The position numbers were made by a program, and so were the translations under genes. The notes under the pieces were generated by a model. That model was given only the letters and a program-made list of their open reading frames with translations. It made no database searches and was not told the DNA's origin. A stretch of 64,000 nucleotides of DNA from Plantibacter elymi (nom. nud.) (lineage in GTDB: Bacteria > Actinomycetota > Actinomycetes > Actinomycetales > Microbacteriaceae), in contig NZ_FXWJ01000004.1 in assembly GCF_900177795.1 (NCBI RefSeq), positions 248,001 to 312,000 on the forward strand, in the 5' to 3' direction. Below, one piece after another: positions 1 to 8,600 of this stretch (positions are counted from its first letter, which is position 1; the number at the start of each line of letters is the position of its first letter).

Positions 1-641
1 TCGACGTGCGCCACCGGGGTCGCCTCATCGCCGTCCGTCTCGTCGTCCGCGTCGTCCGAGGTCGCCGCGGATGCAGCGGGCTCGGCGGGGGCCGGGACGG
101 GCGGTGCCGCGAGCTGCTCCGCCGCGGTCGGCGCGCTCGTGGACTCGGTCGGCCGGCGCTCGTCGGCGGCCGGAGCGGCGAGGGAAGCCGTGGTCTCCTC
201 GTCGAGGGTCGCCGTGATGGAGGTCGTCCAGACGGCTCCCGACCCGAGCGGGAGGCGCACGCCGGACGGGTTCGGCTGGTCGCTCCGGAGCGTGACGCTC
301 ACCGCGTCCGCGTGGTGTTCCTCGACCCAGGTGGTCGCGCGGGCGCCCAGGACCGTCTCGGTGCCGGCGGCGCTCGTCACGACGGCGGCCGCGAGCCCGC
401 GAACGATGACCGTCGCGCCCGACTCGTCCCAGACCGCCGCGGCGAACGCGGGCGTGCTCGAGAGACCGCCGGCCGCGAGGCGGTCGACGATCAGCGACAA
501 CGACGCGTCGCCTGGGAGGTCTGCGGCGAATGCGGCAGCGGCGGTGTCGTCTCCCTGGGCGTCGACCAGCACCAGTCTGCCGGGACCCGCCACAGCGAGC
601 CAACGGCGGACCTCGGCCGGTTCCATTTCGTACGAGTACAC
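1..641 (-). CDS. Partial N-terminal part of a T7SS-locus protein, possibly FHA-type
   Basis: The frame is open to the left edge, so only about the first 213 residues are visible. The GTG start at 641 has GAGGAG five bases upstream, and the upstream phosphatase gene stops 10 bp away. A folded region of about 150 residues (beginning VYSYEMEPAEVRRW) is followed by an Ala/Pro/Asp-rich linker. No catalytic motif is visible. The layout of folded N-terminus plus Ala/Pro linker resembles the protein at 13686-15008, which ends in an FHA domain. An FHA or other partner-binding domain beyond the edge is therefore plausible but not seen. It is the last visible gene of the operon that also encodes the PP2C phosphatase. 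Confidence 0.5.
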   Translation of the reverse strand, partial: MYSYEMEPAEVRRWLAVAGPGRLVLVDAQGDDTAAAAFAADLPGDASLSLIVDRLAAGGLSSTPAFAAAVWDESGATVIVRGLAAAVVTSAAGTETVLGARATTWVEEHHADAVSVTLRSDQPNPSGVRLPLGSGAVWTTSITATLDEETTASLAAPAADERRPTESTSAPTAAEQLAAPPVPAPAEPAASAATSDDADDETDGDEATPVAHV

Positions 642-651
642 GGCCACTCCT

Positions 652-1473
652 CTAGCCTCGCGGCATCGTCTCTTCAAGATACCCGAGACCACCCGCGTCA
701 TCGTAGCCGGGGCCGCTGGACATCAGCGAGGTCGACACGACGTCGACGACGAGCGCGGTGACGTTGTCCCGTCCGCCGGCGGCCAGCGCGAGCTCCACGA
801 GGCGGTCGGCGGCTCCCTCGAAGCCCTGCGACAGCACCTCGGCGATCCGCTCGTCGGACAGTTCGCCCGTGAGGCCGTCGGAGCAGAGGAGGAACCGCTG
901 CCGCCCGGCGACGGGGAGGAGCCAGACGTCCGGGTCGATGCCTGACTCGACGCCGATCGCCTTCGTCACGATGTTGCGATCGGGGTGTTCGCGCGCCTCC
1001 GCCTCCGTGATGGAACCGGCATCGACGAGTTCCTGCACGGCCGAATGGTCGACGGTGATCCGACGGAGTGCGCCGTCGGTCCAGGTGTAGACGCGGGAGT
1101 CCCCCACGTTGAACACCATCCAGTGGAGGTCGGTCTGCGGCGACAGCGCCACGAGCGCGAGGCCCGCGACGGTCGTGCCGATGACCCCGTTCGGCGTGGG
1201 GATGCTTCGGATGACCGCGTTGGCGGCGACGATCGTGGTCACGACCGCTTCGGTCGTCGTCGGCATGCCGATCGGGATGCCGCGTTCGAGCGCCGCCGCG
1301 ACCTCACGGCTCGCGACCTCGCCGCGTTCGTGCCCGCCCATGCCGTCGGCGACCACGAAGGCGGGCGGGCCGGCGTAGAACGCGTCCTCGTTCAGGCGTC
1401 GGACCAGCCCGGTGTCGGTCCGGCCCTCGCTGCGCAGGGTGTGCGTGGACCGCGCGGTCTCGATCGTCGTCAT
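652..1473 (-). CDS. PP2C-family serine/threonine protein phosphatase
   Basis: A 273-residue Mn/Mg-dependent phosphatase of the PPM/PP2C family that removes phosphate from Ser/Thr residues. The family motifs appear in order: RTDTGLVRRLNEDAF near residue 18, VADGMGGH near 42, GTTVAGL near 99, NVGDSRVY near 122, LLCSDGL near 196 and GGRDNVT near 236. The metal-binding aspartates are therefore present. There is no membrane segment, so it is cytosolic. The start overlaps the stop of the upstream lipoprotein gene by ATGA, indicating translational coupling. Two FHA modules lie in the same locus (in EccC and at 13686-15008), and FHA domains bind phosphothreonine. The enzyme therefore probably resets a phosphorylation switch on the secretion system. 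No cognate kinase is in the window. Confidence 0.93.
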   Translation of the reverse strand: MTTIETARSTHTLRSEGRTDTGLVRRLNEDAFYAGPPAFVVADGMGGHERGEVASREVAAALERGIPIGMPTTTEAVVTTIVAANAVIRSIPTPNGVIGTTVAGLALVALSPQTDLHWMVFNVGDSRVYTWTDGALRRITVDHSAVQELVDAGSITEAEAREHPDRNIVTKAIGVESGIDPDVWLLPVAGRQRFLLCSDGLTGELSDERIAEVLSQGFEGAADRLVELALAAGGRDNVTALVVDVVSTSLMSSGPGYDDAGGLGYLEETMPRG

Positions 1474-2015
1474 CCCGTGCCTCCGAACGTCGCGGGCAGT
1501 TCGGGGACTGCTCCCGGCCAGCTACCGTAGCGCGACTCGAGGTCGGCGAGCTTCAGCGAGACCGACTGTCCCGAGTACGGCATGGCCGAGACACCGATCT
1601 GTGCGAGAGCCGCTGTGATGGCGGCCTGGTCACGACCCGCGCCGGTGACGCCCAACGTCACGTAACGTTCCGGTGACTCCTCACCCTGCGACCAAACCTG
1701 TCCGAGAACGAAGTCGAGGAGGGCCGCGTCTCGTGTCTCGCCATCTCCCGCCGCGATCTCCGCGGCGAACGCCTCGTCGAGTTCCACGTTGACCGAGAGG
1801 TACGCCCTGGATCCGTCGTTCGCTCGCGCGATGCGAGCAGTCACACCGTCGATGGCTTGGATCGCCTCCACCGACTCGTCTACGGACCGGACCGGACCGG
1901 ACGGGGACGGATCGCCGGCCGGTGGGCGCTGAGCACTCGGCATGAACGTGCACCCGGCGAGGAGTCCGCTCAGCAGCATCGATGCGATGAGCGATGCCAT
2001 CGTCCTGCGTCTCAC
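1470..2015 (-). CDS. Lipoprotein, putative partner or immunity protein of the upstream esterase
   Basis: A 181-residue protein. The GTG start at 2015 overlaps the stop of the esterase gene (GTGA). The N-terminus MRRRTMASLIASMLLSGLLA followed by GC is a signal peptide with a lipobox, so the mature protein should be lipid-anchored outside the membrane. The rest is soluble, with no family I recognise. A longer upstream reading frame exists but would lie inside the esterase gene, so it was rejected. Known lipase toxins of T7SS (TslA of Staphylococcus aureus) have lipoprotein inhibitors. The tight coupling to an esterase gene suggests a similar role here, as inference only. A second effector-lipoprotein pair is seen at 10262-13280. 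Confidence 0.8.
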   Translation of the reverse strand: MRRRTMASLIASMLLSGLLAGCTFMPSAQRPPAGDPSPSGPVRSVDESVEAIQAIDGVTARIARANDGSRAYLSVNVELDEAFAAEIAAGDGETRDAALLDFVLGQVWSQGEESPERYVTLGVTGAGRDQAAITAALAQIGVSAMPYSGQSVSLKLADLESRYGSWPGAVPELPATFGGTG

Positions 2016-3670
2016 TGGCGAGTCCCCCGGTAGTCGACGACGGTCTGATCGCCGCTGAAGAACGGGTCCGCTGAATCGACGAAGGCGTCGACACTCGGGT
2101 CGCCAGCGCTCGCGACGTGATCGGCGAACTCCTCGTACCGATGTGAGTTGTGCGAGAACGCGATTCCCGGACCATCCTCCTCGAGCTCCTGCGTCGCCGG
2201 GTCGATCAGCCGTGGTGCGTCGCCCTGCACCGTCGTCCAATTGGCCCTGTCCGGATTCTTTCGTCCGTCCAACCGTGCCACGGGGTCCTCTTCGAACTCG
2301 AGTGACAGCACCTGGACGTCATCGGGGATGTCGTATCGCGCGACCGGCGAGCCCGCGGTGGCGACATGGGTGATGTTGAAGGGTACCGACGGGTCCGAGG
2401 CGATCAGCCCTGCCGTGATCCCGCCCAGACTGAACCCTTCCAGCATGACCGGATCGGTCGATGAGATGCCGGCGGCGCGCATGGCGTCGAGCACCGCGGA
2501 GGCCAAGGCGGTCTGCTCCCCCTGCATGGCGACGACGTCGGAGGTGGAGTCGTTCGCGGCGGGCCCCGCGTCGGGATTCCACACCTGGGTACTGGGGATC
2601 TGCACGATGTACGACTTCGGCGGGCCAGCGCTCTCGACGATCCGGATGTCGCTGAAGTCGTCGCCGCCGATCCGATCGATTTCGCTCGAACCGTTCATGA
2701 GATCGCCGAGCCCCCGCACCTCCGTGTCCGGGACGGCATGAGGCTTCGGCTTCCCGTCCGCACCGAGCTCGAGAGCGGCGGTGCCATCCTCGAAGAGGCC
2801 GAACCGGCCGCCACCGGTGGCGATGGCGTCGATCGCCTGCTCATAGGTGAGCGGCGGCCAGCCCTGGCCGGTGACGACCGACATGAGTCCGTTGAAGCCG
2901 GGCAACAACCCGGGGAGGAAGGTGAGGCCGGCCAGCAGGCCTGGGGCGCCATCCGTGAGGATGTCCTCGATCCACGCGTTGTCGCCCAGCCACTCGTTGG
3001 CCGCCTGGCCTGCGATCGGAGCGAGTTCCTGCAGTCTCGCGAGTGCATCCGCATACGTCGCGGCGGTCCGGTCGATGACCTCTTGCGGTGAGTAGGCGGC
3101 GATCGAGTTGGCGGTGAACAGCCCCGCGACACCCGCGGGAGAGAGCAGCAGCCACGGGTTGTCGCCGATCTGGTCGAGCGTCTGCTGGGTGCCCTCGACC
3201 AGCGAGTCGACACCCTCGACCACGATGTTGACGCCAGCCACGGTGAGCATCCACGCCCCTCCCACCACGACCACGCCCGCCGCTGCGACGAGGCCGACCG
3301 GCACCGCGAGGACCCCGATGACGAAGGCGACCCCGTTGTGGAGGGCGACGGTCGCGGCGGCGATCAGCTGGTCGGCGGTCTCGTACGCGACGACGGCGCC
3401 CTCGAGGAAGACGGCGGAGACGCCGGTCTCGGTCGCGACGAGGAGGAGGGAACCGGAGGCGAGGACGATGGCGCCTTCCGCGGCCGCCCCCGTGACCGGC
3501 GACAGGATCATGGATTCGAGCAGGTCGCCGTCGATCGCCTTCGCAGCGGCCGAGCCCGAGCGTCCGATCAGCTCGGTCGACAACATGGCGAGTTGCTGTG
3601 CCTGCAGCCGCATGTCGTCGAGCCTCGCGCCGACACCGCCGGCACCGCCGGAGACCGTGATGCCGCTCAC
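2012..3670 (-). CDS. Putative T7SS-associated alpha/beta-hydrolase (lipase/esterase-like) with hydrophobic N-terminal half
   Basis: A 552-residue protein. The GTG start overlaps the preceding stop (GTGA). Residues 1-100 are helical without a cleavable signal peptide. Residues about 105-150 are very hydrophobic and Gly/Val/Ala-rich (GLVAAAGVVVVGGAWM), like a membrane-inserting segment. The C-terminal part has a lipase-type nucleophile elbow GFSLGG with Ser near 414. It is followed by ATAGSPVARYD, an Asp candidate in EEDPVARLDG near 463, and a His candidate in SHNSHRYEEF near 509, in the order Ser-Asp-His expected for this fold. Neighbours are a WXG-like protein and an EspG-like chaperone upstream and a lipoprotein downstream. 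This suggests a secreted enzyme or toxin of the T7SS. The substrate is unknown. It could instead be a surface maintenance esterase. Confidence 0.7.
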   Translation of the reverse strand: MSGITVSGGAGGVGARLDDMRLQAQQLAMLSTELIGRSGSAAAKAIDGDLLESMILSPVTGAAAEGAIVLASGSLLLVATETGVSAVFLEGAVVAYETADQLIAAATVALHNGVAFVIGVLAVPVGLVAAAGVVVVGGAWMLTVAGVNIVVEGVDSLVEGTQQTLDQIGDNPWLLLSPAGVAGLFTANSIAAYSPQEVIDRTAATYADALARLQELAPIAGQAANEWLGDNAWIEDILTDGAPGLLAGLTFLPGLLPGFNGLMSVVTGQGWPPLTYEQAIDAIATGGGRFGLFEDGTAALELGADGKPKPHAVPDTEVRGLGDLMNGSSEIDRIGGDDFSDIRIVESAGPPKSYIVQIPSTQVWNPDAGPAANDSTSDVVAMQGEQTALASAVLDAMRAAGISSTDPVMLEGFSLGGITAGLIASDPSVPFNITHVATAGSPVARYDIPDDVQVLSLEFEEDPVARLDGRKNPDRANWTTVQGDAPRLIDPATQELEEDGPGIAFSHNSHRYEEFADHVASAGDPSVDAFVDSADPFFSGDQTVVDYRGTRQ

Positions 3671-4611
3671 GCTCGTGCCCCCTGGACGGTCGCGGCGATC
3701 GCCAACACCTCGGCGACGATGTCCGCGCGGCGGACGGCCCGGAGCGAGACCCGGGTCCCCTCGGCGACGGTGGACGGGTCCATACCCGCCGCTTCGAGGT
3801 CCGGGGTGTCGACCGACACCGCGACCCAGCCGTCGGCACCACGGAGCCAGGTGTCCGTCCAACGTCGCATGGGCTCCCCGCTCCGGGAGAGCGCGTCGAG
3901 CCGGAAGCCGCCGTCGATCCGCTGGGCGACGCCGCCGAGGAGCACTGCGGCCCGCGGGCTGTGGAGCTGTTCGACGACCGCGCCGACGACGTCTGGACGG
4001 TCCTGGCGGAGCGCGAGGACGAGCGCCTCGGCGTCCGCGAGCGGAAGGACGACCACGTCGGTCGAACGACCCCGCGTATCGGGGACGTCGTGGAGCGCGG
4101 AGAGCGGCCGCAGGAGTTGCTGTGCCAGCCCGGCGGTGTCGAACGCGCGGATCTCCACGGCGTCCTCGTCGCGTGCGGCGGTGCCGTGCTCGGCGAGTGC
4201 TGCGTCCGAGTGGTCGACCCGCTGCGTCCGCAACAGCGCCAGAGCGTGGGCGCCGATCACGGAGACGGATTGGATCGCCGTGCGATCGAGGGACCAGCAC
4301 GAGGAGTCGACGGCCGCCGTCGCGAACTGCGGCATCGACAGGAAGGCGGCGAAATCGGGATCGACGTCAGCGGTGAGGTCGTCCGGGAGGCTGTCGTCGC
4401 CACGGGCGAGGAGTCGCCGCTCCCGGAGCCGCACGACGGCTCGCTGCTCGCGCTCACGGACCTCGGCGGGCGGCACGTCCGAGCCCCACTCGGTGTGGAA
4501 GGCGGGTGGCAGGACGAGGTGCGGCGTGCGGTGCTCCAGGACGTGGAGTTCGTCTGCGGTCAGCAGGAACGCTGCGGTGGCGGGGGCCGGTCGGGTGCGG
4601 GTCATGGGCAT
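3667..4611 (-). CDS. EspG-like T7SS chaperone candidate
   Basis: About 314 residues, soluble, with no signal peptide. The N-terminus (AFLLTADELHVLEH, then a run of charged helix AEVREREQRAVVRLRERRLL) and the later pattern of short strands resemble the EspG family. In mycobacteria those cytosolic chaperones bind PE/PPE substrates and deliver them to the ESX machinery. The resemblance is by pattern only. The start at 4611 overlaps the upstream stop (TGATG); an ATG at 4623 is also in frame. The gene sits between a WXG-like protein and the hydrolase gene, whose GTG overlaps its stop. A chaperone for one of these two products is the natural reading. It could also be an unrelated locus-specific protein. 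Confidence 0.5.
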   Translation of the reverse strand: MPMTRTRPAPATAAFLLTADELHVLEHRTPHLVLPPAFHTEWGSDVPPAEVREREQRAVVRLRERRLLARGDDSLPDDLTADVDPDFAAFLSMPQFATAAVDSSCWSLDRTAIQSVSVIGAHALALLRTQRVDHSDAALAEHGTAARDEDAVEIRAFDTAGLAQQLLRPLSALHDVPDTRGRSTDVVVLPLADAEALVLALRQDRPDVVGAVVEQLHSPRAAVLLGGVAQRIDGGFRLDALSRSGEPMRRWTDTWLRGADGWVAVSVDTPDLEAAGMDPSTVAEGTRVSLRAVRRADIVAEVLAIAATVQGARA

Positions 4612-5105
4612 CAGGGGGTCCATCCTCGACTGCGGTAGAGGTCTGCAAGGTCCAACCAGCTGCGATCACCGGGTGTCGGAAGCGTCGGCGTGGAGGCGAC
4701 GATGTCCTTGGCCTGGTGCACGAGGAAGTCCGGGACCTCCTGACCGAAGAACTCGAACACCTTCGCGGCGCCGTCCTTCACGGTCTCGACCGCGCCGGAG
4801 ACGAGGTTCACCGCGTCGTTCCAGCGGTCGCCCACCCAACGGGCTGCGTCCTCGATGAGCTGCTTCACGTGTTCGACGGCGGTCGCGTGCGCGTCGAGCT
4901 TGTCGGCGGCGTCGTCGAGCTGCGTCGCCGAGTTCTCGAGCGAGACCGCCCGGGTGCCGAGCTGCTCGATGAAGGTCTCCGCCGCGGTGGAGGTCCACGC
5001 GATCTCGGCGGCCGAGCGGAGGTCTCCGGCACGGCTGCGGACCTCGGTCGCGAGGGTTCGCAGCTCCGTCGCCCGGAGGCGGATCTGTCGGGTGTCGCCG
5101 TACAC
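4611..5105 (-). CDS. WXG-like helical protein of the T7SS locus
   Basis: A 164-residue protein starting with GTG at 5105, with GAGGAG just upstream. The first 90 residues form two long amphipathic helices with a turn at AWTSTAAETF. This matches the helix-turn-helix of WXG100 proteins, although the third motif residue is Ser rather than Gly. Residues 90-164 add an amphipathic extension (NLVSGAVETVKDGAAKVFEFF), so it is longer than the roughly 100 residues of a classical ESAT-6 protein. It probably pairs with the WXG100 protein encoded upstream or with the hydrolase encoded downstream. A hairpin terminator separates it from the WXG100 gene, so its expression is probably lower. Confidence 0.7.
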   Translation of the reverse strand: MYGDTRQIRLRATELRTLATEVRSRAGDLRSAAEIAWTSTAAETFIEQLGTRAVSLENSATQLDDAADKLDAHATAVEHVKQLIEDAARWVGDRWNDAVNLVSGAVETVKDGAAKVFEFFGQEVPDFLVHQAKDIVASTPTLPTPGDRSWLDLADLYRSRGWTP

Positions 5106-5169
5106 TGCTCGCTCCTCGTCGCGTGGTGCTGCGTCGCTGTCGCCGTGGGTCGCCTTCGCCGGAAAACCC

Positions 5170-5204
5170 GCGCGCCCTCACCGACACCTGGTCGAGAGGG
5201 CGCG
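5170..5204 (-). terminator. Hairpin terminator or attenuator after the WXG100 gene
   Basis: A perfect 10-bp stem (GCGCGCCCTC at 5170-5179 with its complement at 5195-5204) encloses a 15-base loop. On the minus strand the stem is followed by GGGTTTTCC, a short T-run. It lies 23 bases past the WXG100 stop and before the next T7SS gene. Partial termination here would leave the small secreted protein in excess over the downstream products. Confidence 0.65.
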
Positions 5205-5227
5205 CAGAGCGAAGCCGACGGTGGTGA

Positions 5228-5524
5228 CTACTGGCCGGCGCCGGCAGCGAGCGCTGCGTCGGTCTGCTCGAGCGTGGTCACAGCGTTGTTGAGGTAGCCC
5301 GACAGCTTGTCGAGGTGCTGGATCGTGACCGTCGCGCTCTGCGTGAAGGCCGTGTAGGTCTCGTTGAAGGTGCCGGACGCGGTGTCGGTCTGGAACCCGG
5401 AGGACACGAGGTTGTTGATGAGGGTCTGCAGGCGGTTGAGCGTGGTCTCGACCTCGCCCTTACCCGTCGTCAGGTTGACGGCGGCCTGCTTGATCTCGCT
5501 GTAGTTGACGTTGATGTTGGCCAT
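5228..5524 (-). CDS. WXG100-family secreted protein (ESAT-6-like)
   Basis: A 98-residue protein with the size and heptad pattern of WXG100 proteins, which are exported as folded helical-hairpin dimers by type VII secretion. The turn reads SSGFQTDTASGTF, so the usual Trp-x-Gly is replaced by Phe-x-Thr. A canonical YxxxD/E export signal is not evident in the C-terminal helix (YLNNAVTTLEQTD). The start at 5524 is chosen because AAGGAG lies nine bases upstream; a longer frame would add an implausible leader. It is the first gene after the EccC gene, from which it is separated by 121 bp carrying its own promoter and a palindromic site. A terminator follows it. Confidence 0.85.
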   Translation of the reverse strand: MANINVNYSEIKQAAVNLTTGKGEVETTLNRLQTLINNLVSSGFQTDTASGTFNETYTAFTQSATVTIQHLDKLSGYLNNAVTTLEQTDAALAAGAGQ

Positions 5525-5572
5525 GAGTCTTGCTCCTTCGTTGTGGTCACCGGCACCGTCGGTGCCTTCATC

Positions 5573-5618
5573 ATGTAACCACAACGCCTCGCGGGAGCAC
5601 ATGGGGAGCACTCCCCAT
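5573..5618 (-). promoter_or_regulatory. Promoter of the WXG100 gene with T7SS palindrome
   Basis: The inverted repeat ATGGGGAG-CA-CTCCCCAT spans 5601-5618. It is followed on the minus strand, after exactly 22 bases, by TTACAT (5573-5578), a possible -10 hexamer. The start codon is about 50 bases further on. The identical 18-bp palindrome, with TACGCT at the same 22-base distance, precedes the gene at 13552. The site abuts the -35 position, as activator or alternative-sigma sites do. Confidence 0.6.
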
Positions 5619-5645
5619 GCAGTCCCCACCCAGGGACGACGCCGC

Positions 5646-8600
5646 TCAGGTGACGGGGAACTCGGGCGCGATCGGGAGCTGCACGCGTGACAGTGCGCCG
5701 CGGTTCGCGTAGATCCCGCGCCCCTGCGGGAAGTCCTTGCGCGCGAGTCTGGGGAAGGTCGTCCGGAGGACGAGGTCGCCCTCCATCTGCTCCGGCTGCA
5801 ACAGGATGCCCCGCCTGGCGCTCTTGATCTCGCCCATGAGCGGCCAGGACGACGACCAGCCCGACACCTCGTTCTCGGCGATCACGAGGTGGTCGCTGCG
5901 CTTGATGGCCTTGATGAGCTCCACGAGCGGCGGGTCGGCGATGCCGTTGAGGTAGTCCGACAGCGTCTCGATGACGACGACCGTCCGGCCGGTCACCGTC
6001 TCCGCCGCGATCGCCGCGGACAGCACCTTCGCCTGCTCGGCGATCGTCTCGGGGGTGACGGCCGACTCGTCGAAGCGCAGCTCCCGCAGCAGTTCCGAGC
6101 GCTTGGAGCCGAAGTAGACGAAGCGCGTCGCCGGATCGAAGCGTCGCATGGCGCCGACCAGGGATGCGACGGCGTTCGTCCGACCGCTGCCGGGAGGGCC
6201 GCCGACGAGGAACGCGCCGGACGGGTCGAACCCGATCGGTGCGAGGTCGGCGTCGCCGATGCCGAGCACCGGGCGGTCGCCGACGCGCTCGGGCAGCTCG
6301 CGCGCCTCGATCTCCTTCGGCAGCGCGCCGATCGGCGGAGCCGTGATCGTGGCTCCCGCGCGGGACATGGCCTCCGCGAGCCGGACCGTCGCGACGGACT
6401 GATCTGACAGCACCGGCGAACCACCGAGGATCGCGACCTGGACCTCGAGGCCGTCGACGATCGCCCGGCCGGCGGGAGACTCGGGGCCGAGGATGTCCTT
6501 CGGCACGCCGAGGAGCTGGTAGCCGGTCTCGTCCGCGAGGCGCAGCACCACGCGTCGCTGCACACCGGAGCTGATGTTCGTCGGGACGGAGCCCGGGCGG
6601 TCGGCCGAGAAGGCGATGTTCACGCCGAGCTGCCGGCCGTCGGTGATGAGCTGCTGGAACAGCGTGTACCAGGAGGACAGGCCGAGCGTGGTCTCGTACT
6701 CCTGCCGGAAGGACTGGAAGCCGTCGACGAGCAACAGGATGCGGCGCTCGTCGTTGCGACCCGAGACGCGCCGGTAGTCGGTGATGGACGACGCGTTCGC
6801 CTCGGCGTATCGGACGCTGCGCTCGTCGACGATCTCCTTGATCCGGCGGAGCAGTCGGATGACGCGCTCCTGGTCGTCGCCGGGGATGATCGAGCCGACG
6901 TGCGGCAAGGCCTCCAGCATGCGGAGGCTGCCCGCGCCGAAGTCGAGGCCGTACACCTCGACCGGACCGCCACGCGGCGTGATGCCCGCCGCCGTGGCGA
7001 GGGTCCGCAGGACGGTGCTCTTGCCCGAGCCACCGGTGCCGAACACGGCGATGTGGCCGTCGACGTCGGGCCGGAAGTAGACCGGACGCTGCTCCTGCGA
7101 GTCCGGGAGGTCGGCGACACCGATGAGCAGTTCGGCATCGGAACGCTGACGGAGCTTGCTGAGGTCGTAGACGGGCGCCAGCTCGTCGAGCCAGGGCCGT
7201 CGCGGCGCCGGGATGGATGCCCGGTCGGCTGCGGCGATGATGCTCGCGACGAGCCGCTGCTGGTCGGTGGGGCCGAGGTCGCGCTCCTCCTCGGCGTCGG
7301 CCGCGCGGGGCTCCTCCCAGCGTGTCTCACCGCCGAACCGCAGCTCCCGGACCTCGATGTCGGAACGCTTGGGCTCGTCGCTCGTCCAGCCGCCCGCATA
7401 GCCGGACTGGAAGATGCTCAGGCGACCGGGACCGGTCTTCGCGATGCCACGGCCGGGGACGCCCGGGTCGAAGTGCGCCGCGTCCTTGACGCCGACCACG
7501 TCCTGGCTGTCGGACTCGTCGGCCATGCGCAGCGCGACGCGGAGGTTGGTGTTCGCGCGCAGGTTGTCCTTGATGACACCGGCAGGCCGCTGGGTCGCCA
7601 TGATGAGGTGGATCCCGAGCGAGCGACCGCGCTGGGCGATGTCGACGACGCCGTCGACGAACTCCGGGACCTCGCCGACGAGCGCCGCGAACTCGTCGAT
7701 GACGAGGACGAGGGCGGGTGGCGAGTCGGGGTCGCCCCGCTTCTCGAGCTCGAGGAGGTCCTTGGCCTTCTTCCGGTTGAGCAGGTGCTCGCGGAAGTGC
7801 AGCTCGGCTCGGAGGCTCGTGAGCGCCCGCCGGACGAGGTGCGGACTGAGGTCGGTGACGAGTCCGACGCAGTGCGGGAGCGTCACGCAATCCGCGAAGG
7901 CCGAACCGCCCTTGTAGTCGACGAAGAGGAACGAGACGCGGTCGGGGCTGTACTCGGCCGCCATCCCGAGCACCCAGGCCTGCAAGAACTCGCTCTTGCC
8001 GGCACCAGTCGTCCCGCCCACGAGGGCATGGGGGCCCTGGGCGCGGAGGTCGAGGTGCATGGCGTCGACACCGCCCGATCCGACGGTCGCGCGCAGCTGG
8101 CCGGCCCGGCGGGGCTTCGGCGGGAGCCCGGGCGTGCGGTCGTGGATCGAGGAGTTCTGCCGCCAGCGGTCGACCACGGCGTCGCTCGAGGTCGTGAGCT
8201 CCGGGCCGAGCAGCGTCACCATCGACACCGACCGCGGGAGGTCGCTCGAGTCCTCGACGAGGGCACCGGCGTCGATCACGGACGCCATGCGTCGCGCGTA
8301 GTCGAGGGCCGTCACCGGGTCGACGAACTCCGGGCGGGCGTCGTCGACGGAGTAGCCGAGGCGGACCATGCCGACCGTCGCCGGTGCGTCCACGCCGGCC
8401 CCGGCCTCGGGGACCTGCAGGAAGGTGCGGCAGGCGGCGGGCAGCGAGACGACGTCGTCGGCGATCCAGATCGGGAAGACCCCCGCGTCCGCTGCGATCT
8501 CGGCGAGCTGGACGAGGCGTGCGCGGTCGACGCCGACGTCGTCGGAGATGAGGAGGACGATCGCGGGGATCGGGGACTTCGTGCCGGTGTCGTTGGAACT

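Noticed and set aside
3671-4300. Extension of the hydrolase gene upstream to 4300
   Set aside because: The extension is Arg/Pro-rich antisense-like sequence lying within the EspG-like gene. The GTG overlapping that gene's stop is the better start.
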